A stretch of 64,000 nucleotides of DNA from Cyanidiococcus yangmingshanensis (Eukaryota > Rhodophyta > Bangiophyceae > Cyanidiales > Cyanidiaceae). This document shows, one piece after another, positions 1-13,662 of this stretch (its first letter is position 1; every line of letters starts with the position of its first letter). The notes below the pieces were generated by a model, which searched no databases, was not told the origin of the DNA, and was given only the letters and a program-made list of their open reading frames with translations. The DNA is taken from assembly GCA_013995675.1 (NCBI GenBank), contig VWRR01000003.1, positions 620,001 to 684,000 on the forward strand, read 5' to 3'. The position numbers and the translations under genes were made by a program.

Positions 1-2477
<2,477 letters not shown>

Positions 2478-3095
2478 ATGACCTCGAGTGCCGCGGGCGC
2501 ACCAATTGGCCAAGGAACACAAGGCGCTCCGTTCATTTCTTCGGTCCCTGTAATGCGGGGACAAGCTCCTCAGTTAAACCGGACAATAGCAGTCGATCGA
2601 AACCAGACCATGGCGGAGGTTGCGCCGCCACCATGGAACCCGAACGGGTCAAGCCTCAAGGGCGGCTCGCCGACCACGTGGAATGGTCAAATCGCAAACA
2701 CAGGTATCGCACTGTCAGCGTCCTCGTGCTCGACGCATCGTACTCGGCCAGTCGAAGAAAACGCACGGGATGCTTGTTCCGACATTTCCAGCATGACCTT
2801 CTCGCCAGAGTTTTCGAACGAGAGCGAACGCCTTGCAGAATTAAATAGACTTGGGGAGAAACCGCTTGCGTTAGACGCAGCACAGCGAGCATTGCGTATT
2901 TTGCGCTGGCGGCAGAAGCGCCGGATGCAGGTTGAGGCCTTCCGTCGCGAGCGGGAACGAAACCCAGATCGCCGGCGAGCTGTTGCGAAACGACGACCGC
3001 GTATCGGTGGCCGCTTCTTGCCCAAGGCACTGGAACTGAGTGTGCTTGAGCGGCGCACACAAGCCCAAAAAGAAGCTGAAGAGAGGCATGCGTAA
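2478..3095 (+). CDS. CCT-domain protein (putative transcription regulator)
   Basis: The C-terminal third carries a CCT motif (CONSTANS/CO-like/TOC1 family): RALRILRWRQKRRMQ, then basic residues, then KRRPRIGGRFLPK. This matches the family pattern of a repeated R-x-K-R helix followed by RPR(I/V)KGRF. CCT domains bind NF-Y-like partners and DNA and drive nuclear import. The rest is Ser/Pro/Thr-rich without a recognised domain, so no B-box or receiver domain is present. Start chosen at ATG 2478 (about 205 residues, CCT at roughly 136-183); the frame is open upstream to a GTG at 2364. Family membership is inferred from the motif only; a signalling role is speculative. Confidence 0.65.
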   Translation: MTSSAAGAPIGQGTQGAPFISSVPVMRGQAPQLNRTIAVDRNQTMAEVAPPPWNPNGSSLKGGSPTTWNGQIANTGIALSASSCSTHRTRPVEENARDACSDISSMTFSPEFSNESERLAELNRLGEKPLALDAAQRALRILRWRQKRRMQVEAFRRERERNPDRRRAVAKRRPRIGGRFLPKALELSVLERRTQAQKEAEERHA

Positions 3096-3247
3096 ACGAG
3101 AGCGGTTCCGTGATCAGTGCAGCCCGTCAGCCTAACTTGAGACCGATCGACTCCCAGGCAGAGAAGCTCTGAACGCGGAGCCCTTTGATTTTGTGTCCTG
3201 TCTTTTTCGCGATCCGCAGTTCGCCAAGATGGACGCAAACACGTTGA

Positions 3248-3532
3248 TTGCTGATGCAGTTCGCATGGCCTCAAGCGCGTCCAGCCTATCCGGACACGTT
3301 CTTTGAGTACTTGGTTCATGATGCGGTTCCATTTATGTCGATGGTGGTAGAGCGAGTTGGATCGCGTTGCGAGCAAGGCCCCGTGCGCGTCTCGGAAGCA
3401 GTGCTCGAGGTCGATCCGGGCGTGGTTCGATTTGCACTGCTCGAAGCGCTACACGAACTGTGCTGTTGCGGTTCCAAAACAGATACACTGACGAGTTGGT
3501 GGCCAGACGACGGCGCATCGATGTATGATTGA
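3248..3532 (+). CDS. Hypothetical small protein
   Basis: An ATG-initiated frame of 94 residues with natural-looking composition (DTFFEYLVHDAVPF...VERVG; VRFALLEALHELCCCGS). A short in-phase candidate N-terminus, MDANTLIADAVRMASS, starts at about 3230 in a neighbouring frame, so the gene may begin there with a one-base break as in other genes of this window. No domain recognised. The gene lies between two well-supported genes with no other candidate on either strand. Confidence 0.35.
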   Translation: MLMQFAWPQARPAYPDTFFEYLVHDAVPFMSMVVERVGSRCEQGPVRVSEAVLEVDPGVVRFALLEALHELCCCGSKTDTLTSWWPDDGASMYD

Positions 3533-3676
3533 GATTTAAATTGCCGTGGAACAATGCCTTCTCCATGATGAATGGGGATGCGCAACGAGAGGAAGCGCTT
3601 GCGGTTTGCGAGCTGCAGGGATCCTTCGTCACCCATCAATCACCCATATCTCTGATTGAAAATCCAAACCTTCAAT

Positions 3677-5059
3677 TTACTTCATAAGACCAGCAGCTAC
3701 GAGCTGATCGCGCACTCGTTCAAAGGCGAGCTCCATGGTTGTCTTAAATGCTGGCTGATGGAATGTCCGTTTCTCGCCCGTGTTTGCTGATCTGGCGGGG
3801 CGATCCTCGTAGGGCTTCATGCTCAAAGAGATCCGGCCACGACGCAAATCCACCCCGATGATGCGGACTTGCACTTCATCACCAAGGTTCAGCCGATCTG
3901 TCACCTTGGTCACGTGCTCCTTGGCAATCTCACTAATGTGGACGAGCCCGTCTGTCGGTGCGCCAACTGAGACGAATGCACCATAGTCCTCGATGCTTAC
4001 TACTTTGCCGGTGATGAAGAGCTTGGAATCCTTTGCCGCCGGCGTACTCTCATACCACTGCTTTAATGCGTCTCGTTTCTGGGCAGCATCACGCTTCGCG
4101 CCAGGCACGGCGTCCTCAGATGTCGCCGCTCCGGCTCCACTCGTCGAGGTGGTAGGTTCCGGAGTATTCGCCCCCGATCCGTCATCCGAAAGCAGTGAAG
4201 CGGCCTCTTTGAGCATCTGTTGGCGCTTGGATTCATTGCGTCGAGCAACCGATACACCCTGGGAGGGCGATTCCTCGTTGGTTTGAGCCCGACGACGCTC
4301 TCGCGCCGCCATCGCCATCTCCTGTCGCTCCTGCTCGGCGCCTTCCGGCAAAAGCGATAGGGAGAATTCTTTCTTCTCCATATCGACTCCAATTACCCTG
4401 ACGTTGATTTCATCGCCCACCTTCATGATCTCGTTAATGTCTCGAACGTACTCGAGCGACATCTGAGATACATGCAACAAACCATCTGTGATCGTGCCAA
4501 TGTCAACGAATGCACCGTATGGTAGAATGGAGCGCACCCTGCCTTTCAGCAACGACCCGACCTGAACTTCGCTCAAGGGAAGTTTCGGAAGGCGCTGGCC
4601 GCGCCGACCACCTCGACCGCCACGACTGCCGCGACGAGGAGTCGCGTCACCGCCCTCCGCGCTATCCGCAGGCTCTTCATCACCAGCTTCAGTTCGCTGC
4701 GTCTCTTGTCGCGTTCGAGACTCCGTCTCAGAAGACGGCGCATCGGTCGCCTCCGGAGCGGAACGCCTCGCCGCAGTCCGTGGCGCTCGTCGCGGTTTGC
4801 TCGTCGTGCTCACCGTCGTCTCCGATGCCGCAGCTTCTACTCCACCCGCCTGAATTGCTTCCGGTTCAGATGTGCCCTGCTCGCCACCAGCGGCAGACGC
4901 ATCATCTGGTGCTGTCATAAACAGCAGCGGGCGTGCCAGCGCCCCGTGTGTCACTCGCAGATTCGCGCAACGCCACCGAGGCCGTTGACTCGAACGCCCA
5001 CGCAAAAGCGGCACCTCCGACCGAATAAACCCACCACCCGAAACTAAAAAGGCGAGCAT
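3677..5059 (-). CDS. Plastid-type RNA-binding protein with two S1 domains
   Basis: 460 residues. After a leader rich in Arg/Leu/Ser (residues 1-48, likely transit peptide) come an acidic Ala/Thr/Glu-rich linker and an RGG-like patch (about 142-155). The first S1 domain is at about 166-238 ([16 protein letters not shown]...DGLLHVSQ) and the second at about 345-417 ([16 protein letters not shown]...DGLVHISEI). S1 domains are OB-fold RNA binders. Two S1 units with a plastid leader recall the S1 part of the algal plastid polyprotein PSRP-7/EF-Ts, but no EF-Ts domain follows here. Likely role: plastid mRNA binding or translation. The ATG at 5059 is the first in frame. Confidence 0.75.
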   Translation of the reverse strand: MLAFLVSGGGFIRSEVPLLRGRSSQRPRWRCANLRVTHGALARPLLFMTAPDDASAAGGEQGTSEPEAIQAGGVEAAASETTVSTTSKPRRAPRTAARRSAPEATDAPSSETESRTRQETQRTEAGDEEPADSAEGGDATPRRGSRGGRGGRRGQRLPKLPLSEVQVGSLLKGRVRSILPYGAFVDIGTITDGLLHVSQMSLEYVRDINEIMKVGDEINVRVIGVDMEKKEFSLSLLPEGAEQERQEMAMAARERRRAQTNEESPSQGVSVARRNESKRQQMLKEAASLLSDDGSGANTPEPTTSTSGAGAATSEDAVPGAKRDAAQKRDALKQWYESTPAAKDSKLFITGKVVSIEDYGAFVSVGAPTDGLVHISEIAKEHVTKVTDRLNLGDEVQVRIIGVDLRRGRISLSMKPYEDRPARSANTGEKRTFHQPAFKTTMELAFERVRDQLVAAGLMK

Positions 5060-6639
5060 CTCCAGCAGTGAAGAAAACAGACTATCTTACGAATCGAACG
5101 ACTCTACTAGGACCGTCCAACGAAACCTGCGTGAGACAGTTTGCGCAGGACGCCGCGTCACGGCACCTCCGGCAAGCGATCACTGCAGGGGGAAGCGCCG
5201 CCGCGTGACGCGTCTCGCCGGTCGACGAGGGGGACGCGCACGCCCCGCCGACCCACCAAAGTGGACACAGCGACATCGAGCCTGGGCGATCGGGGCGGGG
5301 CCACCGCCGCTGCCGACGTCGACGTCGACGAACACACTGCAGGCCGATAGACGCAATCCCTGCTTTTCGTGGAATCTCGAGCGCGCCGGCAGTTGCCCGA
5401 ATCAGCTGAACGTGTCGACACGATACGTGCGTGCGTGCGTGCGTGCGTGCGTGTGCTGCGCCAACCAACCCCTCTCGCCGAGTCTGCATGCTCGTCGACG
5501 CTTCTCGGAGCATTGACGGGCGCGCCGCATACAAGCGCGTGCGTGATGAACCGCTGCAGCGATTTGGAGCGGGCACACCGACGATGGTTGTGGGTGCATG
5601 CATCGATAAAAAGGGAGAATGTGTTTGGAGCTTGCGGATGATGCTTAGGACGTGATGATGACTAGGTCCTGACCATGGCGATATAGAACTGTTCTAGAGC
5701 CATAGCGGGTAGCGTCACGCGATTCGAGTAGCTTAATGTGGGCCACTGGTCGCAAGTTGCAGAACCGAAGCGTCAGCGCCAGGTCCTAGCCTTTTGTTAT
5801 GAACCTCGTCGTGGAGCACAGAACCTGGTGCACGGTTTCGATCTCTGCGGGGGGTCAGATAGCACATAGTCCAGTTGTTTCTGCGACCTAGGGTTTCTCC
5901 CTGAGGCCCCTAGAGCGGTTCATTGTTTTCACGTAGGCGCGAGCAAAATCTGTGTAGCGTGAGGGTGCTGACCTACATGCATGGCAAACGAGACCATCCC
6001 GTTGAACTCGTCATGAGCAGGGGAAGTCGCCATCCAGTCGCCACCATCGAGATGTTCGAGACGCTCGACGGGTTTTCCCGACGCCGATGCGGTTTCGCTC
6101 GATGCGACTCGGCGAGGCGTGTCGGGTTCGTTCGCTCGAGCGCGACGTTTACGGGATGGATGATCTTGCTTGTTGAATGAATCGCTGAGATTGCGCTGTC
6201 AAAGTACTTCCTCCATTCATTACGTCTTCTTTTACGTTACGAACAGACCTCATTGGTGACGATTATGGTCAAACGTTCCTTTCCATCCATCACGCTATGG
6301 AAATCTAGTACGCATTCGACGGATTTGCTGTGATTACGCACTCTGGTAACGGTTTGCACTCCGGTAACCTGGTCTTGGGCAACATGGCTTTCAAACGTCA
6401 CACGCCTAGGTGAACCACCTGGGCCGCGCTCTATAGAACCCATCAAACAGCAATATCTCCCGCCGAAGGCCTCTTTCATTCCCAAGCAACGCTCAGGCGC
6501 GTTGACAATGCGACAAAGAATCGCACATTGCCAGAACCGCGAATTCGTCTCGTCCGAGTATTTTCAAGTGATAGATGGCAGCTTTCTGTTGATCTGTCCC
6601 TGAGCGGCGGTATCTCAATCCAACGGATGGGCACGCTGC
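5060..6639. other. Intergenic, GC-rich then mixed composition
   Basis: Long gap between two minus-strand genes. The part from 5140 to 5530 is GC-rich with overlapping open frames on both strands and no conserved signature. A small minus-strand ATG frame at 6237-6479 (80 residues) reads naturally but matches nothing I know. No RNA gene recognised. Confidence 0.45.
5424..5453. repeat. (GTGC)n tetranucleotide microsatellite
   Basis: About seven tandem copies of a GTGC unit within the GC-rich intergenic block. Confidence 0.85.
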
Positions 6640-8285
6640 TCACTTCTCGATACGGAACTGATCGAGCACCGCGCCGCTGGTGTTATACAGCGTGAATTTG
6701 AGCACATTCTGATCAACATCCACGATCGCGTACCCACCATACGGGTAATTAATCGAGCTGTAGTGCTGCGCCACGTAGGGCGGATAAGACACGCCTGGCG
6801 TGAAGTAGTCGTTATCAGCAACAGCGCGTCCTGCAATACCGTTCATAATCTGCACTGGGTAAGGCGGCTTGTGATATAGGGTGCCGTTTTCGCGCACGCA
6901 ATCGGCGCATAGCTCGCGGGTAACGTTGTTGATTGGACTCACTCGCTCGTAGGCGTGCACGTGGCCGCACCAGTACATGTCGGCTTTGTACTCATACATT
7001 AGTGGAAAGACCTCTTGCTCCAGGATTGGACCGAAATGGTTGCAGCTCTTATCGGTAACGTTGCAGGTCAGCGGTCGGTGGGCCATCATGATCAGCCAGA
7101 GGTTCGGGTCGCGTTCACGCCGAGCCGCGAATGCTGCCAAGTCCTGCGGAGCCACTCAATCTGACCCGGGTACGTGCTAATGGGTGCGGGTTGCGTCATG
7201 GACCACTCACCGTCGGGATAGTCGAAGTAGTTTTCATAGTTCATCATTACGAAATGGATCGGGCCCTCGTCGACGGAATACCAGAGCGCGTCTGGTGCTG
7301 CACCACTCTCATTCACCGGGAAATAAAAGTTGGTGCGCACATAGGAAAAGTTCCAGGGGCCCTCGTGGTTACCGCTAGCCACCATGTATGGCTTCTGCGC
7401 CGCGAGCGGTTCCATCAGCGACATGTAGGCATCAAAACACCCATGATAACCATCACAGTAACTCTGATCACCAGGCATGATCATGTAATCAAAGTCATTA
7501 AGGCGAGACAGGAGCGTAGTGATGACTGGCTCACCACCTTTCGTCCCAATATCTGTAAAGAAGGCCAGTTTCGAAGTTTTGGTCGTGTTTCCGTACGGTG
7601 CCGTGAACGAATACGAAACGTTTCGGGAGCTGCCCGGAATCGTGTAGGTGTAGCGCGTCCCCGGATGCAGGCCAGATACTTTGACATGGCTGGCGTAGCC
7701 GGACCAGCCGGTGCAGAGGAATGGACTCAGACCGGATCCCAAATCAGTCGTGCGAACATCGTCGGTGCAGAACTCGGTGCTATGGCCCGAGTGCTCCTCG
7801 GCGACGTAAACGCAACTGTGTGGCGGTCGCTCTTGGGTGTTGTACGAGACGACGATCTCACCAGCTCGCCCCGTCAGTCCAAGATGCACATGATACGCAT
7901 CCAAGGGATTCAATGGATCGCAGCACTGACAAGTGCCATTATTCTGCGGCTCAAACCAGGTGCCCTCGACCAGAGCACTAAAGAAGAGACTAAGCTTGGC
8001 CGGTCAGGTTCGGATCGAAGGAAAATACCCCTCAATATCTTTCAGCACATGTTTGAACCATTCACCTTGCGTGCTGGCCCGCTGGAACAGGTGCGTCAGT
8101 GGCCGATCAAACACAACCTCGCGACCATCAACCAGCTTCTCACGCAGGTATCGGCCAAAAGAGCGGAATATATCGAGCTTTTCGCGAGCCTCGACGCGAG
8201 CTGGCAGTGCAAACGCTGGTCCAACACTCGCTATAACAATCGTCCAAATAAACAGTACGGCCCAAAGTTTCCGTATCATCGTCAT
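6640..8285 (-). CDS. Purple acid phosphatase, secreted metallophosphoesterase
   Basis: Hydrolyses phosphate monoesters using a dinuclear metal centre, usually outside the cell or in vacuoles. All ligand blocks appear in order: FFTDIG (DxG), GDQSY (GDxxY), SGNHEG (GNHE), MAHRP (VxxH position) and CGHVHAYER (GHxH). The leader MTMIRKLWAVLFIWTIVIAS is a good signal peptide starting at ATG 8285. Two irregularities: an in-frame TGA near 8004 inside a stretch that could be removed as a 51-base GT...AG intron (about 7966-8016) with the frame kept, and a one-base break near 7146 between GQIEWLR and QDLAAFAARRERDP. Without these the protein is about 530 residues, normal for plant-type PAPs. Function is secure; gene structure is not. 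Confidence 0.85.
7966..8016 (-). other. Possible 51-nt spliceosomal intron in the phosphatase gene
   Basis: On the minus strand a segment begins GTATTT and ends TTCTTTAG, with CTGAC as a possible branch site. Removing it deletes an in-frame TGA and joins DIEG to ALVEGTWFEP in frame. The donor is not a perfect consensus. A pair of compensating base errors is the alternative, because the adjacent frame is open across the segment. Confidence 0.35.
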
Positions 8286-9353
8286 CTCTGCTTCGTTTTC
8301 TTGCAACGATTAAGAACTCCAACCACTCACATATTTTCGTCATGATCACCGCTCTGCTTACGGACGGATCAGGCACGCATCCATAGAAGCGCCCCCGACG
8401 AGATTCCCCATCGTATCCAGCGCATCGGCATCGGCAGCCGCCACGACGACCGGACGATCTCCCGCGGTGACTTTCTACGCCCACCGACGTCGTCGGTCCG
8501 TGGGGACGGAATTTCGAATCTGATGCGTGGCCGTCGACGCGATGCAGTGACATCCGTGATCGATCGAGCGCTCCATAGGTCGCATGGAAGAGCATCGACG
8601 GGACGAAGCCGAGGCATACGCTCATGGTCCGCGATGGTTGACGGATCGATTTGGCGGCATTGCCCCCTGCAGCCGCAGCCGGCATGATCGGGACATCGGG
8701 ACGCTTCATACCGTCCGATGGGATGGTTATGACGCAGGGCAGTTCGGGTTGCGAGAAAAAATGCGATGTCGATCACAAGTCCTGTCCGGTCGTATTGGGT
8801 TCGCGTTGGATGCTTCTGCATCGTGTGGCGTCTCGACAGAAGCGATGTCGCTGGTTGCTGAAGGGCGAGTCGGGGGCACACTCGATCTCCGGAGCTTCAA
8901 GTAATTCAGTCGGGGTCGCTTCTCCTCTGATGATGATGCCGTGGGAATGCGTCGCAGCGATGTTGCGCAGCGCTCTGGACTCGGACAACCATGCAGTCGC
9001 GTCCATGGCCGGCAGTATGGTCGTAATTCCTTTCTGTCCGAGGAATTCATGCTGTCTCGGGGATGCAGGGATTTTTTTGTTTGGGTGCCTGATTCAGGGT
9101 GCTCTGTGCAGAACATGACGAGAATTATCGTTTCAAGTGGGACTGGGCTGCGGTTTGGTCCTCAAGATAGCGGGGCTGGCTGGCTGGCTGGCTGGCTAAA
9201 CAGCGTTTTGTAACTCGGATATATTGAGGTGCTCCCGAGTGGTCCAAGTTCAACGCTTCAGTGGTAGGCGGCTTGGCGGATGTCACGAAACACCGTCGAT
9301 AGGCGGACCAACTTTGGAACAAGCTCGTGGCAACGCACCGACAACTCGTTTGT
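8286..9353. other. Divergent intergenic region
   Basis: Lies between the phosphatase (minus) and the thioesterase (plus). Overlapping frames on both strands have no recognisable domain. Expected to hold both promoters. A short sequence near 9231 resembles the 5' part of a Leu/Ser tRNA but has no matching 3' half. Confidence 0.4.
9175..9200. repeat. (GCTG)n tetranucleotide microsatellite
   Basis: About six copies of GCTG/CTGG upstream of the thioesterase. A second tract of the same unit lies upstream of the kinase near 49128. Confidence 0.85.
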
Positions 9354-10055
9354 ATGTTGCGCGGCAGTACCGAGTATTGCTGCCAAGAAGAGCTCATGCA
9401 GGCGTTCTTATGTGGGACTCGGAGCTTGCTTGGTTTGTCGCTACGGCAGTGCGAAAAGCGAGTCTCAGGGCAGTCACGGTATGGAGTGGCGTCCACAGCT
9501 CGCGGTCGGCAGAGCCCAGAGCAAGCAGCGCACTCTCGTCGAGAGCAACGAAAGCAGGAACATAGCGAGCGAGACTGGGGGTCCCTTCTAGCGCTGCTGA
9601 ATGAAAGAATTACGGGCCTTCCTCAACTGCTTGGTTTTCGAGTCGATCACGTGGAGCATGGTCGGCTTGTGGCGTCCTTGCCGATAAAACCATCTCTTTT
9701 GGCTGGCAACGGCTACCTTCACGCCGGCACTGTGGTGACCCTCGCCGACACCGCCTGCGGGTACGGTTGCTACGTGAGTTTGCCACCCGAGCGAGTCAAC
9801 TTTGCCACAGTTCAGCTCTCGAGTCAGTTTCTCGGCACCGCCCTGACCGGGGAACTGGAAGTCGAGGCCTGGCTGCGACACGCTGGAAAGAGTACGCAGG
9901 TCTGGGATGCCGAAGTACGCAGCAGGGCCACCTCGGAGCCGTCACGAACTGCACAGACGATCGCTTTGTTTCGCTGCACGCAGTTGTTGCTGGAGGCAAA
10001 GTCTGGGCCCAAATCGGAGAGACCTTCAGACAACGAGACGTATGCGGCCTCATAG
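9354..10055 (+). CDS. PaaI-type hotdog thioesterase, probably organelle-targeted
   Basis: The second half is a hotdog fold of the PaaI/4HBT family, which hydrolyses acyl- or aryl-CoA thioesters: GNGYLHAGTVVTLADTACGY corresponds to the family HGG(V/T)xxxLAD signature, followed by NFATVQLSSQFLG and a beta strand with AWLRHAGKSTQVW. The catalytic-site region HxGxxxxLAD is kept. The preceding ~80 residues are Ser/Arg/Gln-rich and fit a targeting peptide. ATG at 9354 chosen; the frame is open to a GTG at 9327. The substrate cannot be told from sequence. Confidence 0.8.
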   Translation: MLRGSTEYCCQEELMQAFLCGTRSLLGLSLRQCEKRVSGQSRYGVASTARGRQSPEQAAHSRREQRKQEHSERDWGSLLALLNERITGLPQLLGFRVDHVEHGRLVASLPIKPSLLAGNGYLHAGTVVTLADTACGYGCYVSLPPERVNFATVQLSSQFLGTALTGELEVEAWLRHAGKSTQVWDAEVRSRATSEPSRTAQTIALFRCTQLLLEAKSGPKSERPSDNETYAAS

Positions 10056-10821
10056 AGCAGTTGTTGGAGAACTTAGCGCGCTCATGAGCGAGTCATGAGC
10101 CCCTCTCGTTGCATTCGGTGAATTTCAAGTCCAAGACGGAGACCGATAACGCTTGGTCTCACAGTAGTCGGTGTCCAAAAGCGGACTCTGCACGCTTAGG
10201 TATGTCCGCACTGACTGACTGCGCATTCGGATGGTTTTGGATCATTGCCTGGATGCGATGCATCAAGACGGAGCGAGTTCCATCACTGCGACTCATGTTT
10301 CGCACGAGGTAGGAGCTGACGTCGCTCCTGATCATCGATATGCTGGTGTTCCTCGATTGAGCCCGCACTGCACGTTGAGCTCCAAGGCGGTTAGTGCTCT
10401 CACCCATCGAGTCGGCTCTGTAAATTGTTCTGGCTCGAGAATCGACACGTGCAACCGAAGGAATGCAACGTGATCGTTCGAAAGAGTCTGACGACCGTAG
10501 CGATTCCGAAAGCAACGCTTGCGAATCCGTATCCAATCCGATGACCAATGAGACTTTAGCCAGCCTGGTGCTAGCCTCGTCCATGGAATTGGTACGACAA
10601 CCGTTCGAGTGCCCACACCAGTCGTGTGCGTCAGCGTAAGATCTTTTACGGTTCACTGAAAGCCACTTTCCGAACCAGAGTGCAAACGTTCGGATCGTCG
10701 GCGACAAAGATACTTAGTGTTGCTGGTCGAGTTCAGTGAGCATTCGACCTGGACGAAGAACGAACATGTGGCCAGCGTGTGAGCCACGCAATGGGAATTT
10801 GAACGGCGCGGCGCTGCCGTC
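10056..10821. other. Intergenic, no supported gene
   Basis: A minus-strand open frame of 182 codons (10159-10707) has Ser/Arg-rich, low-information translation and no motif. I see no other feature. Confidence 0.4.
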
Positions 10822-10843
10822 TCATGCTCTTGGCCCTGCCCTG

Positions 10844-11357
10844 TTACAGAGAGATGTCATGGACACGGTTGCAGCTCCTAGCAAAAGTCGGCTCCGATGA
10901 AAGCCTTTCACATAAGCCTCGATACAAAGCGGGACAACGCTCGCGGATTGCAAAGAGAAATTGGTCGGATGATTCGGTTCGACAGTAGAGCTGGCGCGCC
11001 GCTCGACTGTGCCGAGTGCCTTTGCGAACGCGAGAACAATTAGCGTCGCATCGCCAGACCGTGACACGCACACTGATAAGAACAACCCGTCGTTACTCAC
11101 TACCCAACGTTATCGCTGAACACCGCCATAATTTCAGTCTGGGTACCAAGCGAGATCATGGCGCTGCTCGTTGAATCACCACAGCTCGTATCTGGGCTAA
11201 GAACAAGCATCCGAGAGGGCACCTCCCCCAGAGACATTCCGCACGTATTGGTGCCCGGGCTGTTGGCTTGCGGCAGATGCTCGAGGGGGCATTCCAAACG
11301 CATCTCGCTTTGTCTGACCTCGTTGAGATTCGAGTTCATGCTGAGGCAAGGCGCCAT
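10844..11357 (-). CDS. Hypothetical protein or tail of the glycerophosphodiesterase
   Basis: An ATG at 11357, 25 bases beyond the stop of the glycerophosphodiesterase, opens 85 residues (MAPCLSMNSNLNEV...; ending GTQTEIMAVFSDNVG). The stop overlaps GTGAGT, a consensus splice donor. An unusually short segment ending TTCTTATCAG would join it to a further well-composed frame of about 75 residues (VTVWRCDANCSRVRKG...). It may be an independent small gene or a frameshifted C-terminal tail of the upstream enzyme. No domain recognised. Confidence 0.25.
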
Positions 11358-11382
11358 GGAGCTTGACCAATCTTTCAAATGT

Positions 11383-13662
11383 TTACGTGCTCCCCGTCGA
11401 GTTTGCAGTACCATCTGTCAGAAAACGCGGATACAGGGCACGGGCAATATACCCCACCCGATCCGCAATGATGCCATCGACGCCCCACTGAATCAGCTGC
11501 TCGCATGAATCCGGATCTGCCGTGCAATTTCCGTAGCAATACACCTTGAGCCCAGCCGAATGAATGACTTGAACAATGCCTGGCTCTTCGAAAATCAGAT
11601 CACAGAGCAACACCATTCCGTCGAGACCGGCCCAGACCGCGAAAGCAATGCCGTTGACCACGCTGAGCGCTCGCGGGTCCCGGTGCTCGCTCATCAGGCT
11701 TCGACCGGCGGCATTCAGGAAACAGACCGGATAGATGGTTTGTTTCTTACGAACCATCAAACATACGTCGGGATCGAAACTGAGAAACACGATTCGGCGT
11801 TGCAGGCTACTCTTCTGAAATATTACCTCGAGGATGCGATCAATGAATTGGTTACGTTCCGGGTATGGCAGCGAGGTCTCTCGCATGAATTCGGGCATTG
11901 GGTACTTGATCTCTATCAGCAGCGTTATCTCTTCGGGGACGCGATCGAGAACGCGACGCAGTGACGGCAATGCATTGTCTCGAATCATTGCGACGGGATT
12001 CGAATCATGATTGCTCACGCCCGTGTCCGAGAAATGACGCTCCAGATAGCCTCGATTGTCCGCGGATGAAGCTGCTCGAGTAAAGTCCAAGAAGTCGTCG
12101 GATAGCCGCTGTTCCTTGAGGCGACACGAATGGGTGAAACAAAGACCGCCGCTTCGACTGAAAGATCGAGGGAGACTACCACAGGCGGACTTGAATTGCT
12201 CATAAGTCATGGAATAAATAGGAATGCCATGCTCTCTCCATTTTCGGCTCTTGCCCGAGTCATCGTTACGGAAGCGTTGTGCGAGTGACTGCGCGCCAGA
12301 TTCCAGGAACCGACTTGGGTTCTTCACGGCTCGCTGATCGACGATTCCTGAACCGCGCTCATCGACGATAGCACGCCCGTTTTCAGGTGAATGCTGGGAC
12401 TCGCCGCCACAACCCTCATTCGCCGCATCCGCAACTCCACCATGAGGTCGCTCCAATGGAACGTTCAGTTCACTCGACCGAGTCGCAGCATGAATCGATG
12501 ACGAATCATCGCTGCTGATTGGTAGATGGGTGCGCTGATTCTGCTTTCTGAGCGCTGCGCTTCCAGCGACTTGAAAACGTTCATCGTCGCTCTCATCGAC
12601 ATCATCCTCAGAGCGCCGAATGAAAAAATCATGGTAGATGACCGGTACTTGATCGCGAGTCAATTGTACGTCAAGCTCAATTGCATCGACCGCGCCTTTG
12701 CGAATGGCTGTGAGAAAGCTCAAGACGGTATTCTCTTGGACGCGGCTGCGCGTTTTCTGACTACCAGCACCGCGATGGCCGACAAGCTGGACTCTTCGCT
12801 GGTCTTTGGCGCTGCCCACGAGGTCAAAACGTAGATGCGAGAGTTTCGTGGGCAATTCGCCTGCATAAGGCTTGATCACGCAATACTCGCACACAAACTC
12901 TCCGATCACGATATGCGCACTGTTCACCAGCGGGCGGCGTAACAGTCCCTTCAGCTCGCTCATCTCCGATGCTAAGATTGCTGCTCGGCCGATAAATCGA
13001 CCAGGTTCATCTTCTGTGGCACCAACAGGATCGGCAGACGGCCTGCCTCCAGAACACGTCCACGAGCATATCCAAATCATCGAAACGTTCCGTGTGAAAT
13101 ACTGCAGGTGCACTGCATCCAGTCGCTGGATCGGCCCTGAAAAAAACGCTTGACCCCAGCAGGGCCCGTCAGCTGGAGGACGAGATCTCCGCTGACCTCT
13201 GTACAGCTCGCGGCACGATTAGTCTCAAATGGCAACGACCCCGTTGTCTTCTCCACCCCAGATACCTTTTCAGGTGTTTCGTTCCAGCGTTCGAGCCACT
13301 CGAGGACGCCAAGCTCCTCGCTCGAGCGCAAACGTGAACGACGCAGACTGATTCGGTTGAAAAGAGCTGTTACGCGGATCGCCTAGCGTCACACGTAACA
13401 ACAAGTCCGTATGATTCTGAAATGCCAGTTTATCCGTGGCCAGCTCTGGTTTCGTCTCGCTGGCAACCACGTCGTCAACAGCGCGAGGTGCTTTCGCTCT
13501 GCCCTTGGTCCAACGAGGTGACGCTGAGTCGTCCTGCTCCGACAGCTCTTGGCAATAGAAAGTCGGCAGGGCGTAAAAGTTCAACTGACGAAGCGTAGTA
13601 TCTTGTGTTGCGCGCTGCACGGCTTCATCAAGCGCCTCCAAGCTTCCCAACGACGCATTCAT
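11383..13662 (-). CDS. Glycerophosphodiester phosphodiesterase, GDE1/GPCPD1 type
   Basis: Hydrolyses glycerophosphocholine-like diesters to glycerol-3-phosphate and alcohol. The GDPD core is clear: VGHRGAG (catalytic His-Arg) near 12770, ELDVQLTRDQVPVIYHD, then LLIEIKYP, VFLSFDPDVC and WGVDGIIADR near the C-terminus. The strand HIVIGEFVCEYCVIKPY just before the core is typical of the eukaryotic GDE1/GPCPD1 group. Between YHD and the second half lies an acidic/Ser-rich insertion of roughly 170 residues. The N-terminus is spread over three frames (breaks near 13.3 and 13.1 kb); it starts MNASLGSLEALDEAV at ATG 13662 and could hold a starch-binding-like CBM20 fold as in GPCPD1, which I cannot confirm. 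Core call firm, N-terminus tentative. Confidence 0.8.

Noticed and set aside
7131-8345. 404-codon plus-strand open frame
   Set aside because: It is antisense to the purple acid phosphatase, whose metal-ligand motifs are unmistakable on the other strand.
9228-9270. Leu/Ser tRNA-like 5' segment (CCGAGTGGT...)
   Set aside because: No acceptor complement, anticodon arm or T-loop follows, and no permuted arrangement was found nearby.
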